Below are positions 35,935 through 47,109 of a DNA stretch of 64,000 nt, one piece after another (the first letter of the stretch is position 1; every line of letters starts with the position of its first letter). Source of the stretch: Ailurus styani (Eukaryota > Chordata > Mammalia > Carnivora > Ailuridae); NCBI GenBank assembly GCA_002007465.1, contig LNAC01000037.1, positions 62,343-126,342 on the forward strand, given 5' to 3'. A model generated the notes under the pieces. That model worked only from the letters and a program-made list of their open reading frames with translations, was not told the origin of the DNA and ran no database searches. The position numbers and the translations under genes were made by a program.

Positions 35935-38027
35935 AATAATTTTTTTTCAGTTTTCTAAGATTCATTGCTTATGCACCATACCCAGTGCTCCATGCAATAT
36001 GTGCCCTCCTTAACACCCACCACCAGGCTCACCCATCACTCCATCCCCCTCCCCTCCACAGTTTGTTTCTCAGAGTTCACAGTCTCTCATCATTATTCTC
36101 CCCTCTGATTTACCCCAATTCACTTTTTCTTTCCTTCTCCTAATGTCCTTAATTTTATCCTTTATGATCCACAAGTAATTAAAACCTTATGATAATTGAC
36201 TTTCTCTGCTTGATTTACTTCACTCAGCATAATCTCCTCCACTCCTGTCCATGTTCACATAAAAGTTGGGTATTCATCCTTTCTGATGGCTGCATAATAT
36301 TCCATTGCATATATGGACCACATCTTCTTTATCCATTCATCTGTTGAAGGGCATCTCAGCTCTTTCCACAGCTTGGAGATTGTGAACATTGCTGCTGTGA
36401 ACATTGGGATACATATGGCCCTTCTTTTCACTACATCTGTATCTTTGGGGTAAATACCCAGGAGTGCAATTGCAGGGCCATTGGGTAGCTCTATTTTTAA
36501 TTTTTTGAGGAATCTCCACACTGTTTTCCAAAGTGGCTGCACCAACTCGCATTCCTACCAAAAGTCTAAGAGGATTCCCCTTTCTCCACATCCTCTCCAA
36601 CATTTGTTGTTTCCTGTCCTGTTGATGTTGGCCATTCTAAGTGGTGTAAGGTGGTATCACAATGTGGTTTTGATTTGAATTTCCCTGATGGCTAATGATG
36701 AACATTTTTTCAAGTGTCTGTTAGCCATTCGTATGTCTTCTTTGAAGAAGTGTCTGTTCATGTATTCTGCCCATTTTTTGACATTATTATCTGTTTTTTG
36801 GGTGTTGAGTTTGAGGAGTTCTTTATAGATCTTGGATATCAGCCCTTTGTCTGCAGTGTCAATTGTGAATATCTTCTCCCATTCTGTGGGTTGCCTATTT
36901 GTTTTATTGACTGTTTCCTTTGTTGTGCAGAAGCTTTTTATCTTGATGAAGTCCCAAAAGTTCATTTTCGCTTTTGTTTCCTTTGCCTTTGGAGACCTGT
37001 CTTGAAAGAAGTTGCTGTGGCTGATGTTGAAGAAGTTACTGCCTATGTTCTCCTCTAGGATTTTGACAGATTCCTGCCTCACATTGAGGTCCTTCATCCA
37101 TTTAGAGTTTATCTTTGTGTGTGGTGTGAGAAAATGGTTGAGTTTCATTCTTCTATATATAGCTGTCTGATTTTCCCAGCACCATTTATTGAAGAGACTG
37201 TCTTTTTCCACTGGATATTTTTTCCTGGTTTGTTGAAGATTATTTGACCATAGAGTTGAGGGTCCACATCTGGGCTCTCTACTGTGTTCCATTTGTCTAT
37301 TTGTCTGTTTTTGTGCCAGTACCATGCTGTCTTGGTGATCACAGCTTTGTAGTGAAGTTTGAAATCAGGCAACGTGATGCCCCAGCTTTGTTTTTCTTCT
37401 TCAACATTTCCTTAGTGATTCGGGGTCTTCTCTGGTTCCGTAGAAATTTTAGGATTATTTGTTCCAGCACTTTGAAGAATGCTGGTGGAATTTTTATTGG
37501 GATGGCATTGAAAGAATAGATTGCTCTGAGCAGTATAGACATTTTAACAATGTTTGTTCTTCTGACCCATAAGCATGGAATGTTTTTCCATCTTTTCGTG
37601 TCTTCTTCAATTTCTCTCATGAGTGTTCTGTAGTTCCTGGGGTACAGATCCTAGACTTCTTTGGTTAGGTTTATTCCAAGGTATCTTATGGTTCTTGGTG
37701 CTATAGTAAATGGAATCGATTCTATACTTTCCCTTTCTATATGTTCATTGTTAGTGTATAAGAAAGCAACTGAATTTTGTTCACTGATTTTGTATCCTGC
37801 CACATTACTGAATTGCTGTATGAGTTCTAGTATTTTGGGAGTGCAGTCTTTTGGGTTTCCCATATAAAGAATCATGCCATTTGTGAAGAGAGTGTTTGAC
37901 TTCTTCTTTGCCAATTTGAATGCCTTTTATTTCTTTTTGTTGTCTGATTGCTGTTGCTAGGACTTCTAGTACTATGTTGAACAACAGTGGCAAGAGTGGG
38001 CATCCTTGTCTTGTTCCTGATCTCAAT
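35935..38027 (-). mobile_element. LINE-1, 5'-truncated (about 2.1 kb), antisense
   Basis: Begins with a T-run and 'ttctaagattcattgcttatgc', then ORF2. Reverse-strand frames show KMWSIYAMEYYAAIRKDEYP (3' end), [17 protein letters not shown], a 222-codon open stretch at 36657-37325 containing [16 protein letters not shown], and [18 protein letters not shown] at 37.5 kb. The RT motif [18 protein letters not shown] is near 37.97 kb. Truncated just there. It is one of the least decayed L1 copies here but still frameshifted. Confidence 0.93.
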
Positions 38028-38072
38028 ATGTAGTGCCTTTCTCTGGCTCTTGCTTCATTTCTTGTTTTAAAG

Positions 38073-38375
38073 CTGAGTGAAATAAGTCATACAGAGAAAG
38101 TCAATTATCATATGGTTTCACTTACTTGTGGAACATAAGGAATAAAATGGAGGGCATTAGGAGAAGGAAAGGAAAAGTGAATAGGGGTAAATCAGAGGGG
38201 GAGATGAACCATGAGAGACTGTGGACTCTGAGAAACAAACTGAGGGTTATGGGGGGGATGGGTGCTCCTGGTGGTGGGTATTAAGTTGGGCACGTATTGC
38301 ATGGAGCACTTGGTGTGGTGCATAAACAAGGAATCTTGGATCACTGAATAAAATAAAATTAAGTAAAAAAAATAA
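38073..38375 (+). mobile_element. LINE-1 3' end, sense
   Basis: 'gagtgaaataagtcatacagag', 'atgaaccatgagagactgtgg', 'gcatggagcacttggtgtgg', 'aacaaggaatcttggatcac' and an aataaaataaaattaag tail. It is the reverse complement of the first 300 bases of the L1 at 35935. Confidence 0.9.
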
Positions 38376-38394
38376 AATCCTATAATTATAACAA

Positions 38395-38814
38395 AAAAGC
38401 TATTTTTTCTGATATAAGTATTCCTACCCCATATTTTTATTTTTGCTTCCTTTTCTTTGTACAGTATATGTTTTTCCATTCCTTCACTTTCTGTCTGTGT
38501 GTGTCTTTAGGTCTGAAGTGAGCCTCATGTAGGCAGCATATATATGGCTCTTGTCCTCCTCTGGAACTCCAATAATGCAATGTTAAGATTCCTGATGTCC
38601 CAAAAAATAAAACAATAAAAAAAAAGATTCCTGATGTCCCAAAGATTCCTGAACATTCTCATTTTTTTCCAGTTCACTTTTTAATATTTCCATTAATCTC
38701 TTTTTCAGATCACTAATCATTTTTCTGCATCCTCTAGTGTGCTGTTGATTTGCTCTAGCAGATTTTTCATTTTATTTATTTTGTCAACTTTGATTTAGTC
38801 TCTATTTATTTGTT
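38395..38814 (-). mobile_element. LINE-1 ORF2 start and ORF1 fragment, antisense, with a poly(A)-only insertion
   Basis: 'tttctgatataagtattcctacc' and 'tctttaggtctgaagtgagcc' are the antisense ORF2 endonuclease start. 38640-38800 ('cactttttaatatttccatt', 'cagatcactaatcattt') resembles antisense ORF1. An A-rich insert at 38602-38623 is flanked by aagattcctgatgtccc on both sides. Confidence 0.65.
38602..38623 (+). mobile_element. Poly(A)-only retroinsertion flanked by a 17-base duplication
   Basis: A 22-base A-rich stretch, interrupted by T and C, lies between two perfect copies of aagattcctgatgtccc (38585-38601 and 38624-38640). This is what a retrotransposition event that copied little beyond the tail would leave. 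Confidence 0.7.
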
Positions 38815-39135
38815 AAGTTTTCTTTTAAATTCCAGTTAGTTAACACACAGTGTAATATTACTTTTAGGCATAAAATTTAGTGATTCATTTTAGTACAACT
38901 CCCAGTACTCATCAAAATAAATGCACTCCTTAATCTCTATCACCTATTTCAGCAATCCCTCTATCAACCTCACCTCTGGCAACCACCAGTTTGTTCTCTA
39001 TAATTAAGAGTCTGTTTCTTAGTTTGTCTCTTTTTTACACTAGGATAATTTATTTTCTGCTAAAATTCCACATATGAATGAAATCATATGGTATTTTTTT
39101 TCACTGACTGACATATTTTACTTAGCATAATACTC

Positions 39136-39331
39136 TTTTTTCTCATAATATTCTTTTATTTTAAATTGCTAACAGCAAATGTTAATTCATGATTGAAGCC
39201 AATAAGGATTTTAAAGTGAATTTTAATATCTTGCTGCTAAAATAGTAACATTCCATCTTTGCAATCTTAAAAGGAATACAGGATGATACTCTAAAGGTTT
39301 TAATCTGTATCTATTATAACCAGATCATCAG

Positions 39332-39383
<52 letters not shown>

Positions 39384-39735
39384 GCACCCCAAGTGCTTTA
39401 GTGTTACACCATAACCAACTTTTCAGAAAGGCTATCTTGAAGCTCTACTGGATAGCTGAATATATACTGTCCAAGGTTTAAAGACAAGGGAGAGGGAAAA
39501 AGGGAAGGAAGTAGGAAGGAACACAGATTTCAAAGTCCACTTTTAAGCACAGGACATTATGAATATTAAAAAAAATGCAGGCGGGAAAAAGGCAATTCAG
39601 CATTTTCAGAAAGAACATTTGGCAATATTCAGTGCATCAGGAGGCTGTGCTTGTTACCATCCACTCTCTCCAGTTTCTCAAAGTGTTTCCTGGTATTGTG
39701 AATATTGATCATTGTAGCTATAGAAGGGATTGATG
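39136..39735. other. Foreign block inside an L1 3' region, with a (CA)25 run
   Basis: The L1 sequence breaks at 'cttagcataatactc' and resumes at the GT run near 39742. The block has no L1 match. Its left end is a short T-run preceded (on the reverse strand) by AATAAA at 39155-39160, as in a reverse-oriented retrocopied transcript end. No target-site duplication was found and the source is not recognised. Confidence 0.5.
39333..39382. repeat. (CA)n microsatellite
   Basis: About 25 uninterrupted AC units. Confidence 0.98.
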
Positions 39736-39739
39736 TACA

Positions 39740-39741
<2 letters not shown>

Positions 39742-39773
<32 letters not shown>

Positions 39774-39812
39774 CTAGATAGATAGATATAGATATAGATA
39801 TAGATATAGATA
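39742..39812. repeat. (GT)n and GATATA microsatellite in the L1 3' end
   Basis: About 15 GT units followed by tatctagatagatagatata and repeated gatata units, ending just before 'tctcacatcttctttatcc', the fixed L1 position. Confidence 0.95.
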
Positions 39813-41699
39813 TCTCACATCTTCTTTATCCATTCATCAGTTGATGGACACATGTGCTTTTTCCATAATCTGGAAATAGTCTTAATTATCTTGTAGATAA
39901 TGCTGCTATAAATATTAGGGTGTATGTATCCTTCCAAATTAGTATTTTTGTATTTTGGTGGGAAATACATAATAGTGCAAATCCTGGATCATCAGATATG
40001 CACATTTTTAAACTTTTGAGGAACCTCTGTACTGTTTTCTAGAGTGGTTGCACCAGTTTGCATTCCTACCAACAGTACAAGAGTGTTCCTCTCTCTCTAC
40101 ATCCTCACCAACATCTGTTGTTTCCTGTATTGTTGATTTTAGCCACTCTGACAGGTGTGGGGTGATATCTCATTGCAGTTTTGATATGCGTTTCCCCGAT
40201 GATGAGTGATCTTGAACATCTTTTCATGTTCCTGTTGGCCATCTGTGTGTGTTTTCTTTGGAAGAATGTCTATTCATGTCTTCTGCCCATTTTTAATTGG
40301 AATGTTCATCTTATGAGTGTTGAGTTTTATAAGTTCTTGATAGATTTTTAATACTAACCATTTATCAGGTATATTATTCTCAACCATCTTCTCCCATTAT
40401 GTAGGCTGTCTTTTAGTTTTGTTGATTGTTTCCCTCATGGTGCAGAAGGTTTTTATTTTGATGAAGTACAAATAATTTATTTTTACTATTCTTTCCTTAG
40501 CCTCAGGAGACAAAGCTAGTAAGAAGTTTCTAAGGCTGATCTCAAAGAGGTTACTGCCTGTGTGAGGATTTTAGTGGGTTGATTTCTCATTTTAGGTCTT
40601 CAATACATTTTGAATTTATTTTGGTGTATGGTATAAGAAAATGATCCAGTTTCATTCTTTTGCATTTTGATGTCCAGTTTCCCAATGATGGCTGTTGAAG
40701 AAAATGTCTTTTCCCAATTAGATATTCTCTCTGCTTTATCAAAGATTAACTGAACATATATTTGTGGGTTATTTTCTGTTTTTTCTATTCTGATCCATTG
40801 ATCTATGTGTCTATTTTGTGTCACTACCATACTGTTTTGATCTCCTCAGCCTTGTAATGTAACTTGAAGTCTGGAATTTTGATGACTCCAGCTTTGGTTT
40901 TCTTATTCATGTTTGCTTTGCTATTTGGGGTCTGTTGCGATTCCATACAAATTTTGGGTTTGTTTTTTCTACCTCTGTGAAAAATTCTGTTACTATTTTG
41001 ATAGGGATTACATTAAATGAGTAGATTGCTTTGGGTAGTATAAACATTTTAACAATATTAGTTCTTCCTATCCATGAATATCGGAGGGTCTTTCCATTTC
41101 TTTGTGTCCTCTTCAATTTATATCATTAGTATTTTATAATTTTCAAAGTACACCTCTTTCACAACTTTCCTTAGGTTTATTCCTAGGTATTTTATGGATT
41201 TGGGCATGATTTTAAATGGGATCAATTCTTTAATTTCTCTTTTTGCTGCCTCATTATTGGTGTATAGAAATGTAACAGATTTCTTTATGCTGATTTTGTA
41301 TCCCACAAGCATACTGAATTCATGTATGAGATCGAGCTATTTTTTTGGTAGAATCTTTTGAGTTTTCTATATAGAATATCATGTCTCTGCAAATAGTGAA
41401 CTTTGACTTCTTCCTTGCTGATTTGGATGCCTTTTATATCATTTCATTGTCTGATTGCTTTGACTAGGACTCTAGGAATGTTGAAAAACAGTGGTAAGAG
41501 TGACCATGCCTCTCTTGTTCTTGACCATAGAAGGAAAGTTTTCAGGTTTTCTCCATTGAGGATGATGTTATTTGTGGGTCTTTTATATATGGCCTTTACT
41601 ATATTGAATGTATGTTCCCTCTAAACCTACTTTGTTGAGGGTTTTTATCATGAATGGATGTTGTAATTTGTCAAATGTTTTTCTGCCTCTGTTGAAATG

Positions 41700-41713
41700 A
41701 AAATATGATTCTT
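41700..41713. repeat. Target-site duplication, left copy, of the CHMP5 retrocopy
   Basis: aaaatatgattctt, identical to 43089-43102. Removing the insert restores continuous antisense L1 sequence. Confidence 0.93.
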
Positions 41714-43088
41714 TTTTTCCTTTTGAAAAATATTTATTGAGTATAAATAAATGTCCTATACATTAAATATCAAGAAATAGTCATTATTGATTACAAGTCA
41801 GGCTGTAAAACTGAGGGAACCACAGAATCAAAATATCTACTCATGATACAGTAGTGATAATTCCATTCCAATATCAGACATAGTAATGATTTACTCACAA
41901 GACACAACAAAAACTATCAAAAAGGCTATCACTTTAACCAACCTATAATACCACAATAGAAAATGGTTTTGAATCATAGTACGAATGATCCCAATAATCT
42001 CATCTTTGTCTTATCAATTTATCAGGTCAGTATGAGATTGTGGTTATATTATCTTAGAATTTAAAGATTCCCTTTCCTTGGTTTTATTTCAAATTATTAT
42101 TAATAAATGAAAATAAGTCATACATAGTCGCTGATACTTTTAAGTAAGTTAGTCTTTCATAAGAGAAAGGAAATAAAAATTTAGTATGAAGAAAGCATCC
42201 CCCAAATAATGATTCTTTTAACAGAAAAAAATGAAAAAGCAACTTAATTTAACTTTCCTTTGAAGGAAGGAAAGAATCCTTTATCTGTTATGGTAAATTT
42301 GGAAAGATAAATATTTCCTAGTCCCACAATGTGTTTATTTTACATGATGTACTTGAATGATGCAAGTCTATGAAGCAGGAATCTGTGGCAATCCAAATTC
42401 ACCCACCAGGACTCCATCCTTATTCTTTGTGTCAGTGGGAACACTTTCAGGAATCACAGGTGCAGATGCTGCTTCATCCAAGTAAGAGCTGTCTTCGTCA
42501 GCCAGATGCTTATCACCCAGGGCATCCAACTCTGCTTCCAGGTCATCTTCATCTAATTCCGGAGTGCCATAACTATGGCTCAGCACTTCTTGGATTTCAT
42601 TGGCATCTTCCATCATATCTTCTAGCTGGTCTTGTAAGTCCTCAATCTGGTCGATTTTCACTTGCTTGTATGCCTTCTTCACTTCCTTTACTCCCAGTTT
42701 CATAGCATCAACCGTGGTCTTGGTGTCCTTCAATGACTGGATGGTGTAATTGGCTTGTTCCTTGTTAAATGACTGTTGGGCAAGATTGTCCCGCTGCTGC
42801 TCATACATTTGCTTTTGCTTTAAAACCCTTAAGGCTTTCTGTTTGACCATATTCTTGGCAGGACCCTCTCTCATTTTCTTGATCTGATCCTTATACTTCA
42901 CGAGCTCAGCATCCAGTCGAGAAATCTTCTTGTCAATGGATTCTTCCCTGCTGTCCACCGTGCCAATGCAGTCAGTCAGGCTGGGCGGCGGACTTTGGGT
43001 TTCACTTTCCCGAAGAATCAGTTCATCTTGGGCAGCCACGAAGAAGACCTAAACACTGGAGCAGAACTAGAAACGGAAGCAGAGTCCG
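41714..43088 (-). pseudogene. CHMP5: CHMP5 processed pseudogene, full-length retrocopy
   Basis: CHMP5 is an ESCRT-III subunit that acts on endosomes in multivesicular-body sorting. On the reverse strand the coding region spans 43026 to 42368: [20 protein letters not shown], a basic coiled-coil N-terminal half ([18 protein letters not shown]), an acidic C-terminal half ([32 protein letters not shown]) and the normal end GLPQIPAS with a TAG stop. Apart from one missing base its length equals 219 codons. It has no introns, about 62 bases of 5'UTR, about 650 bases of 3'UTR with AATAAA at 41733-41738, an A-tail remnant and a perfect 14-base target-site duplication: a clean L1-mediated copy. The authentic ATG (43024-43026) remains, but codon 3 is TGA (43018-43020, from CGA) and a 1-base deletion lies near 42990. 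The long open frame therefore has no ATG near its start; its first in-frame ATG is native codon 52 (42872-42874). Non-functional as CHMP5. Confidence 0.96.
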
Positions 43089-43102
43089 AAAATATGATTC
43101 TT
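43089..43102. repeat. Target-site duplication, right copy, of the CHMP5 retrocopy
   Basis: aaaatatgattctt, identical to 41700-41713. Confidence 0.93.
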
Positions 43103-44891
43103 ATCCTTCATTTATTAATGTAGTGTATCACAATGATTAATTTGCAAATATTGGGTCATCTTTGCAACATATGAATAAATCCCACATGATCATGCTGAGT
43201 GATTCCTTTAATGATTGTTTGATTCAGTATGCTCTTAGTTTATTGAAGCTAGTTTATTGAAAAATTTTGCATCCATGTTTAACAGGTTTATTTGCCTTTA
43301 CTTCTCTTTTTTAGTGGTGTCTTTATCTGGTTTTGATATCAGGGTAATGCTGGCCTCCTAGAATGAATTTGGAAGTTTCCCTTCCTTTTCCACTTTTTGG
43401 AATAGTTTGAGAACAGGTATTAACTCTTCCTTAAATGTTTGGTAGCATTCACCCATGAAACTATCTGGCCCTGGACTTTTGTAGGGTTTTTTTTGGAGAT
43501 TTTATATTATTGTTTTGATTTCTTTTTTTGGTTCTTGATCTGTTGAAGTTTTCTAGTTTTTCCTGTTTCAGTTTTGGTAGTTATATGTTTGTAGAAATTT
43601 ATCTATTTCTTCTAGGTTGTCTAATTTGTTGGCATATAGTGTTTCATAATATTCTCTTTTACTTGTCTGCATTTATGTAGCATTGGTAGTTATTTTGTCT
43701 CTGTTGTGATTTTATTTATTTGGATACTTGCTCTTTTCTTTTTTTGATTCATCTGGCTACAGGTTTATCAATTTTATTAATTTTTCAGAGAGCCAGCTCC
43801 TGATTTCATTCATTTCTTCCATTATTTTGGGGTTCTTTTTAGTTTCTGTATCAATTATTTCTGTTCTGATCTTTATTACTTCCTTATTTTTCTGGTTTTA
43901 GTTTTTATTTGTCGTTCTTTTTCTTTCTGCCTCAGGTTCAAATTTAGGTTTTTCATTTGAGGCTTTTTTTCTTCCCTTCTTCTTGAGGTAGGCCTGTAAT
44001 GATCTATAGACTTCCCTCTTAACAGTATTTTTGCTGCATCCCAAAGGTTTTGGACTCTTGTGTTTTTATTTTCATTTGTTTCCATGTATGTTTTTAATTT
44101 CTTGTTTGATTTCCTGGTTGACCCATTTATTGCTTAGTAGCATGTATTGTAACATACATATATTTGTGATCTTTCCAACTGTATTCCTATGGATGACTTC
44201 TAGTTTCATAACACTCTTGTCAGAAAAGATACATGGCATGATCTCAGATTTTGTATTTGTTGAGACCTGCTTTGTGAACTAATATATGATCTTTTATAGA
44301 GAATGCCCCATCTGCACTTTAAAAGAATAATATTCTGATGTTTTAGGATAGCATGTCCTGAATATATCTGTTAAATCCATCTGGTCCAATGTGTCACTCA
44401 AAACCATTGTTTCCACGTTGATTTTCTGTTTAGGTGATCTATTCATCAATGCAAATGGAGTGTTAAAGTCCCTTACTATTATTGTATTATTATTATCATC
44501 ATCAATGAGTTCCTTTATGTTTGTTATTGTTTCACATATTCAAATGCTCCCATGTTAAGGGCATAAATATTTATAATTATTAGATCATCTTTTAGTCCCC
44601 TTTTACTATTATATAGTACCCTTCTTCATCTCTTGTTACTGTCTTTGGTTTAAAGCCTAGCTTGGTTTAAAGTCTAGTTTGTCTGATATAAGTATTGCTA
44701 CTCCAGCTTTCTTTTGATATCCATTTGCATGATAGATGTTTCTCCATCCTCTCACTTTCAATCCATAGGTGTCTTTAGGTCTAAAATGATTCTCTTGTAG
44801 GCAACATAGAGATGCTTCTCGTTTTCTGATCCATTTTGACATCCTATGTCTTTTGATGAGAGCATTTAGTCAATTTATATTCAGAGTAATT

Positions 44892-45078
44892 GTTTATTTA
44901 TTTATTTGACACAGAGAGAGAGAGAGATCACAAGTAGGCAGAGAGGCAGGCAGAGAGAGAGAAGGAAGCAGGCTCCCTGCTGACCAGGGAGCCCGATGTG
45001 GGGCTCGATCCCAGTACCCTGAGATCATGACCTGAGCCAAAGGCAGAGGCTTTAACCCACTGAGCCACCCAGGCGCCC
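44892..45078 (-). mobile_element. CanSINE, antisense
   Basis: From 'tgtttatttatttatttgacac' to 'gagccacccaggcgccc'. The target-site duplication is tcagagtaatt (44881-44891) and tcaaagtaatt (45079-45089). The usual aaagatttt part of the tail is absent. It lies between ORF1 and ORF2 of the host L1. Confidence 0.95.
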
Positions 45079-45526
45079 TCAAAGTAATTATTGATAGATA
45101 TGTATTTAGTGTCATTTATTACTTGTTTTGTTGTTGTTGTTGCTGTTGGCGATTTTCTCTGTTCCTCCTTGTCTTTGTTACTTTTGGTATTTCATTTCCA
45201 CTCAAATAGTCCCCTTTTATATTGTTTGCAGTACTGTTTTAGTGGTCACGAACTACCTTAGTTTTTGTTTGTCTGAGAAACTCTATTTTTCCTTCAATTC
45301 TGAATGATAGCCTTGCTGGATAGAGTATCCTTGGCTAGATTTTGCCCATTTATCACGTTGAATATTGCATGCTAATCTCTTCTGGCTTGTCAAGTTTCTG
45401 CTTAGAAATCTCCACCTAACCTTATGGGTCTTCCCTTGTGAGTTAGGGACTTCTTTTGTCTTGCTGCTTTTTTTTCTTTATCAGTATATCTTCAAGTTTC
45501 ATTACAATATGACTTGGCAGTGGCCT

Positions 45527-45558
<32 letters not shown>

Positions 45559-47109
45559 ATTTCGAATCACCATTCTCTGTGCCTCCTGCATCTAGATATC
45601 TCTTTCTTCAATTCTTTTCTCGTGCCAAGTGAGTATCCTTATGACTGTTTCTTTAAACTCTCCATCAGACATGTTACTTATATCTTCTCACTTACAACTC
45701 TGGTTGTGGTCTTCTGTTTGTGTTTTATTTGGGAGTAATTCCTTTGTCTCGGCATTTTTTCTTAGATCTGTTCCTTCTTTGCTGTGTAAAATAAGCCAGT
45801 TATGTTTCCTGCTCCAGAAAGTAATGACTATGTAAAAGAGTTCATGTAGTGTCCAGGGCCTGGTGCTTCATGGAGTGTCTCAGATGCATAATGTGTACAC
45901 TTTGCTGTTGTATTTCGGCTACTCTATCCTTCAGGACCGTCTTCTGCAGAGCCTTCCTTCCCTGCAGTGGGCAGTGTTTGGCCCTTGGCCAAAATGAGGT
46001 GAATTTTAACTAGGTGTGCTATGGTCTGTTTTTTAAATTTGACCTGATGATAATTTTCCTCTAGAACTGAAGCCCTGCCAAACTCTGTGTTTGGGAGTTG
46101 TTTTGGCAGGGGTTTGTGCTGGTCTTCTGGGGGAGGAGCTCACTGGACTGGGGCTGAAGCAAACTTGACTGAGACGAGCAGTCCTGTCAGAGCAGAGGGA
46201 TGTGGGACTTGGTGTAAGTGAGTTAGACAGACAATGTCTTCGCCAATCTGTTTCTGAAGGTGGCTTTTTGTTTATACTGAGGGGAAATGGAGGGAAATTT
46301 AGCAGGTCAGCTCCTTTGTCCCCAGAGAAGGATCTCCATGAATGCTGCCTCTCAGGGATATGCTCCAAGAAGAGGGGATAAGCCTCCCCACCCCATGTGT
46401 GCCTCAGGAAGTCTTAAAATCACTGCTTTCATGCAGTTTTCACCCAGGTTGTTTGCCTACCTTCTTTCCTGGAGCAGGGCAGTGCTCTCAGAGCTCTATC
46501 CCAGCCAAGCCTACTGACCTTTAAAATCCAGGCTTTAAGCTCTGCTGCTTGCATGAATTCATTAAATCAGCCCCTCTTGTTTTCTAAGCCTATGGCTTGG
46601 GGAAATATTCTCCTTGTGCATTCCCCTATGTGCTCCATTCTCTCACACTCTTCTCTGTGACCAAGGCTCTCTCCCCTCTGCAGCACTCACAGTAATTCTC
46701 CCCTGAAACAGGTCTCTGAATTTCTTAACTTTGATATGGTCTCTTCTTTCCCTTTAGTTGTGTTTGTTCTGTCAGTTTATTTTTTCTTTTTTTAATATTT
46801 TCTCTCTTTGTTGTGGTTCTGACTGAGCTCATCCACTCTTCAGTCAGTCTGGTGACTGTCTTTATGACCATTACTTTCAACTATTTAACAAATACATTGC
46901 TTATCTCCATTTTATTTAATTATGTTTCTGATTTTTTTCTTGGTCATTTGTTTGGAGTATATTCCTCTATTTCCTCATTTTTGTTAAGTTTCTGTGCTTG
47001 TTTCTATGAATTAAGCCAAAAAGATATTTCTCCTAGCTTTGAAGGAATGGTCTTCTGTTGGAATGTCCTCTCTGTAGCCACCTGTGTAGCCTGCATATGC
47101 CTGGTGGCT

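Larger units (their letters stand above)
38815..46745 (-). mobile_element. LINE-1, all regions recognisable, antisense; host of a CHMP5 retrocopy and a SINE
   Basis: Order from left to right: 3'UTR (38815-39135), a foreign block (39136-39735), ORF2 (about 39800-44890), ORF1 (about 45080-45850) and 5'UTR (about 45860-46745). Reverse-strand ORF2 motifs include GYKISIKKSVTFLYTNNE near 41.2 kb, [16 protein letters not shown] near 41.0 kb and the endonuclease piece ASLCCLQENHFRPKDTY near 44.75 kb. Excluding inserts it is about 5.8 kb, close to full L1 length. Stops and frameshifts throughout. A (TTTA)n run lies at 45530-45557. Confidence 0.85.

Noticed and set aside
36657..37325. 222-codon open frame on the reverse strand as a gene
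   Set aside because: It is part of L1 ORF2 ([16 protein letters not shown] and neighbouring motifs) in a truncated element.
42368..43039. 223-codon open frame taken as a functional CHMP5-like gene
   Set aside because: It starts at GTG in the 5'UTR. The native ATG is followed by a stop at codon 3 and a 1-base deletion, so only an N-truncated product could be made.
46033..46368. 111-codon proline/serine-rich reverse-strand open frame
   Set aside because: It is L1 5'UTR; the same sequence type appears in the sense 5'UTR at 15.9 kb.
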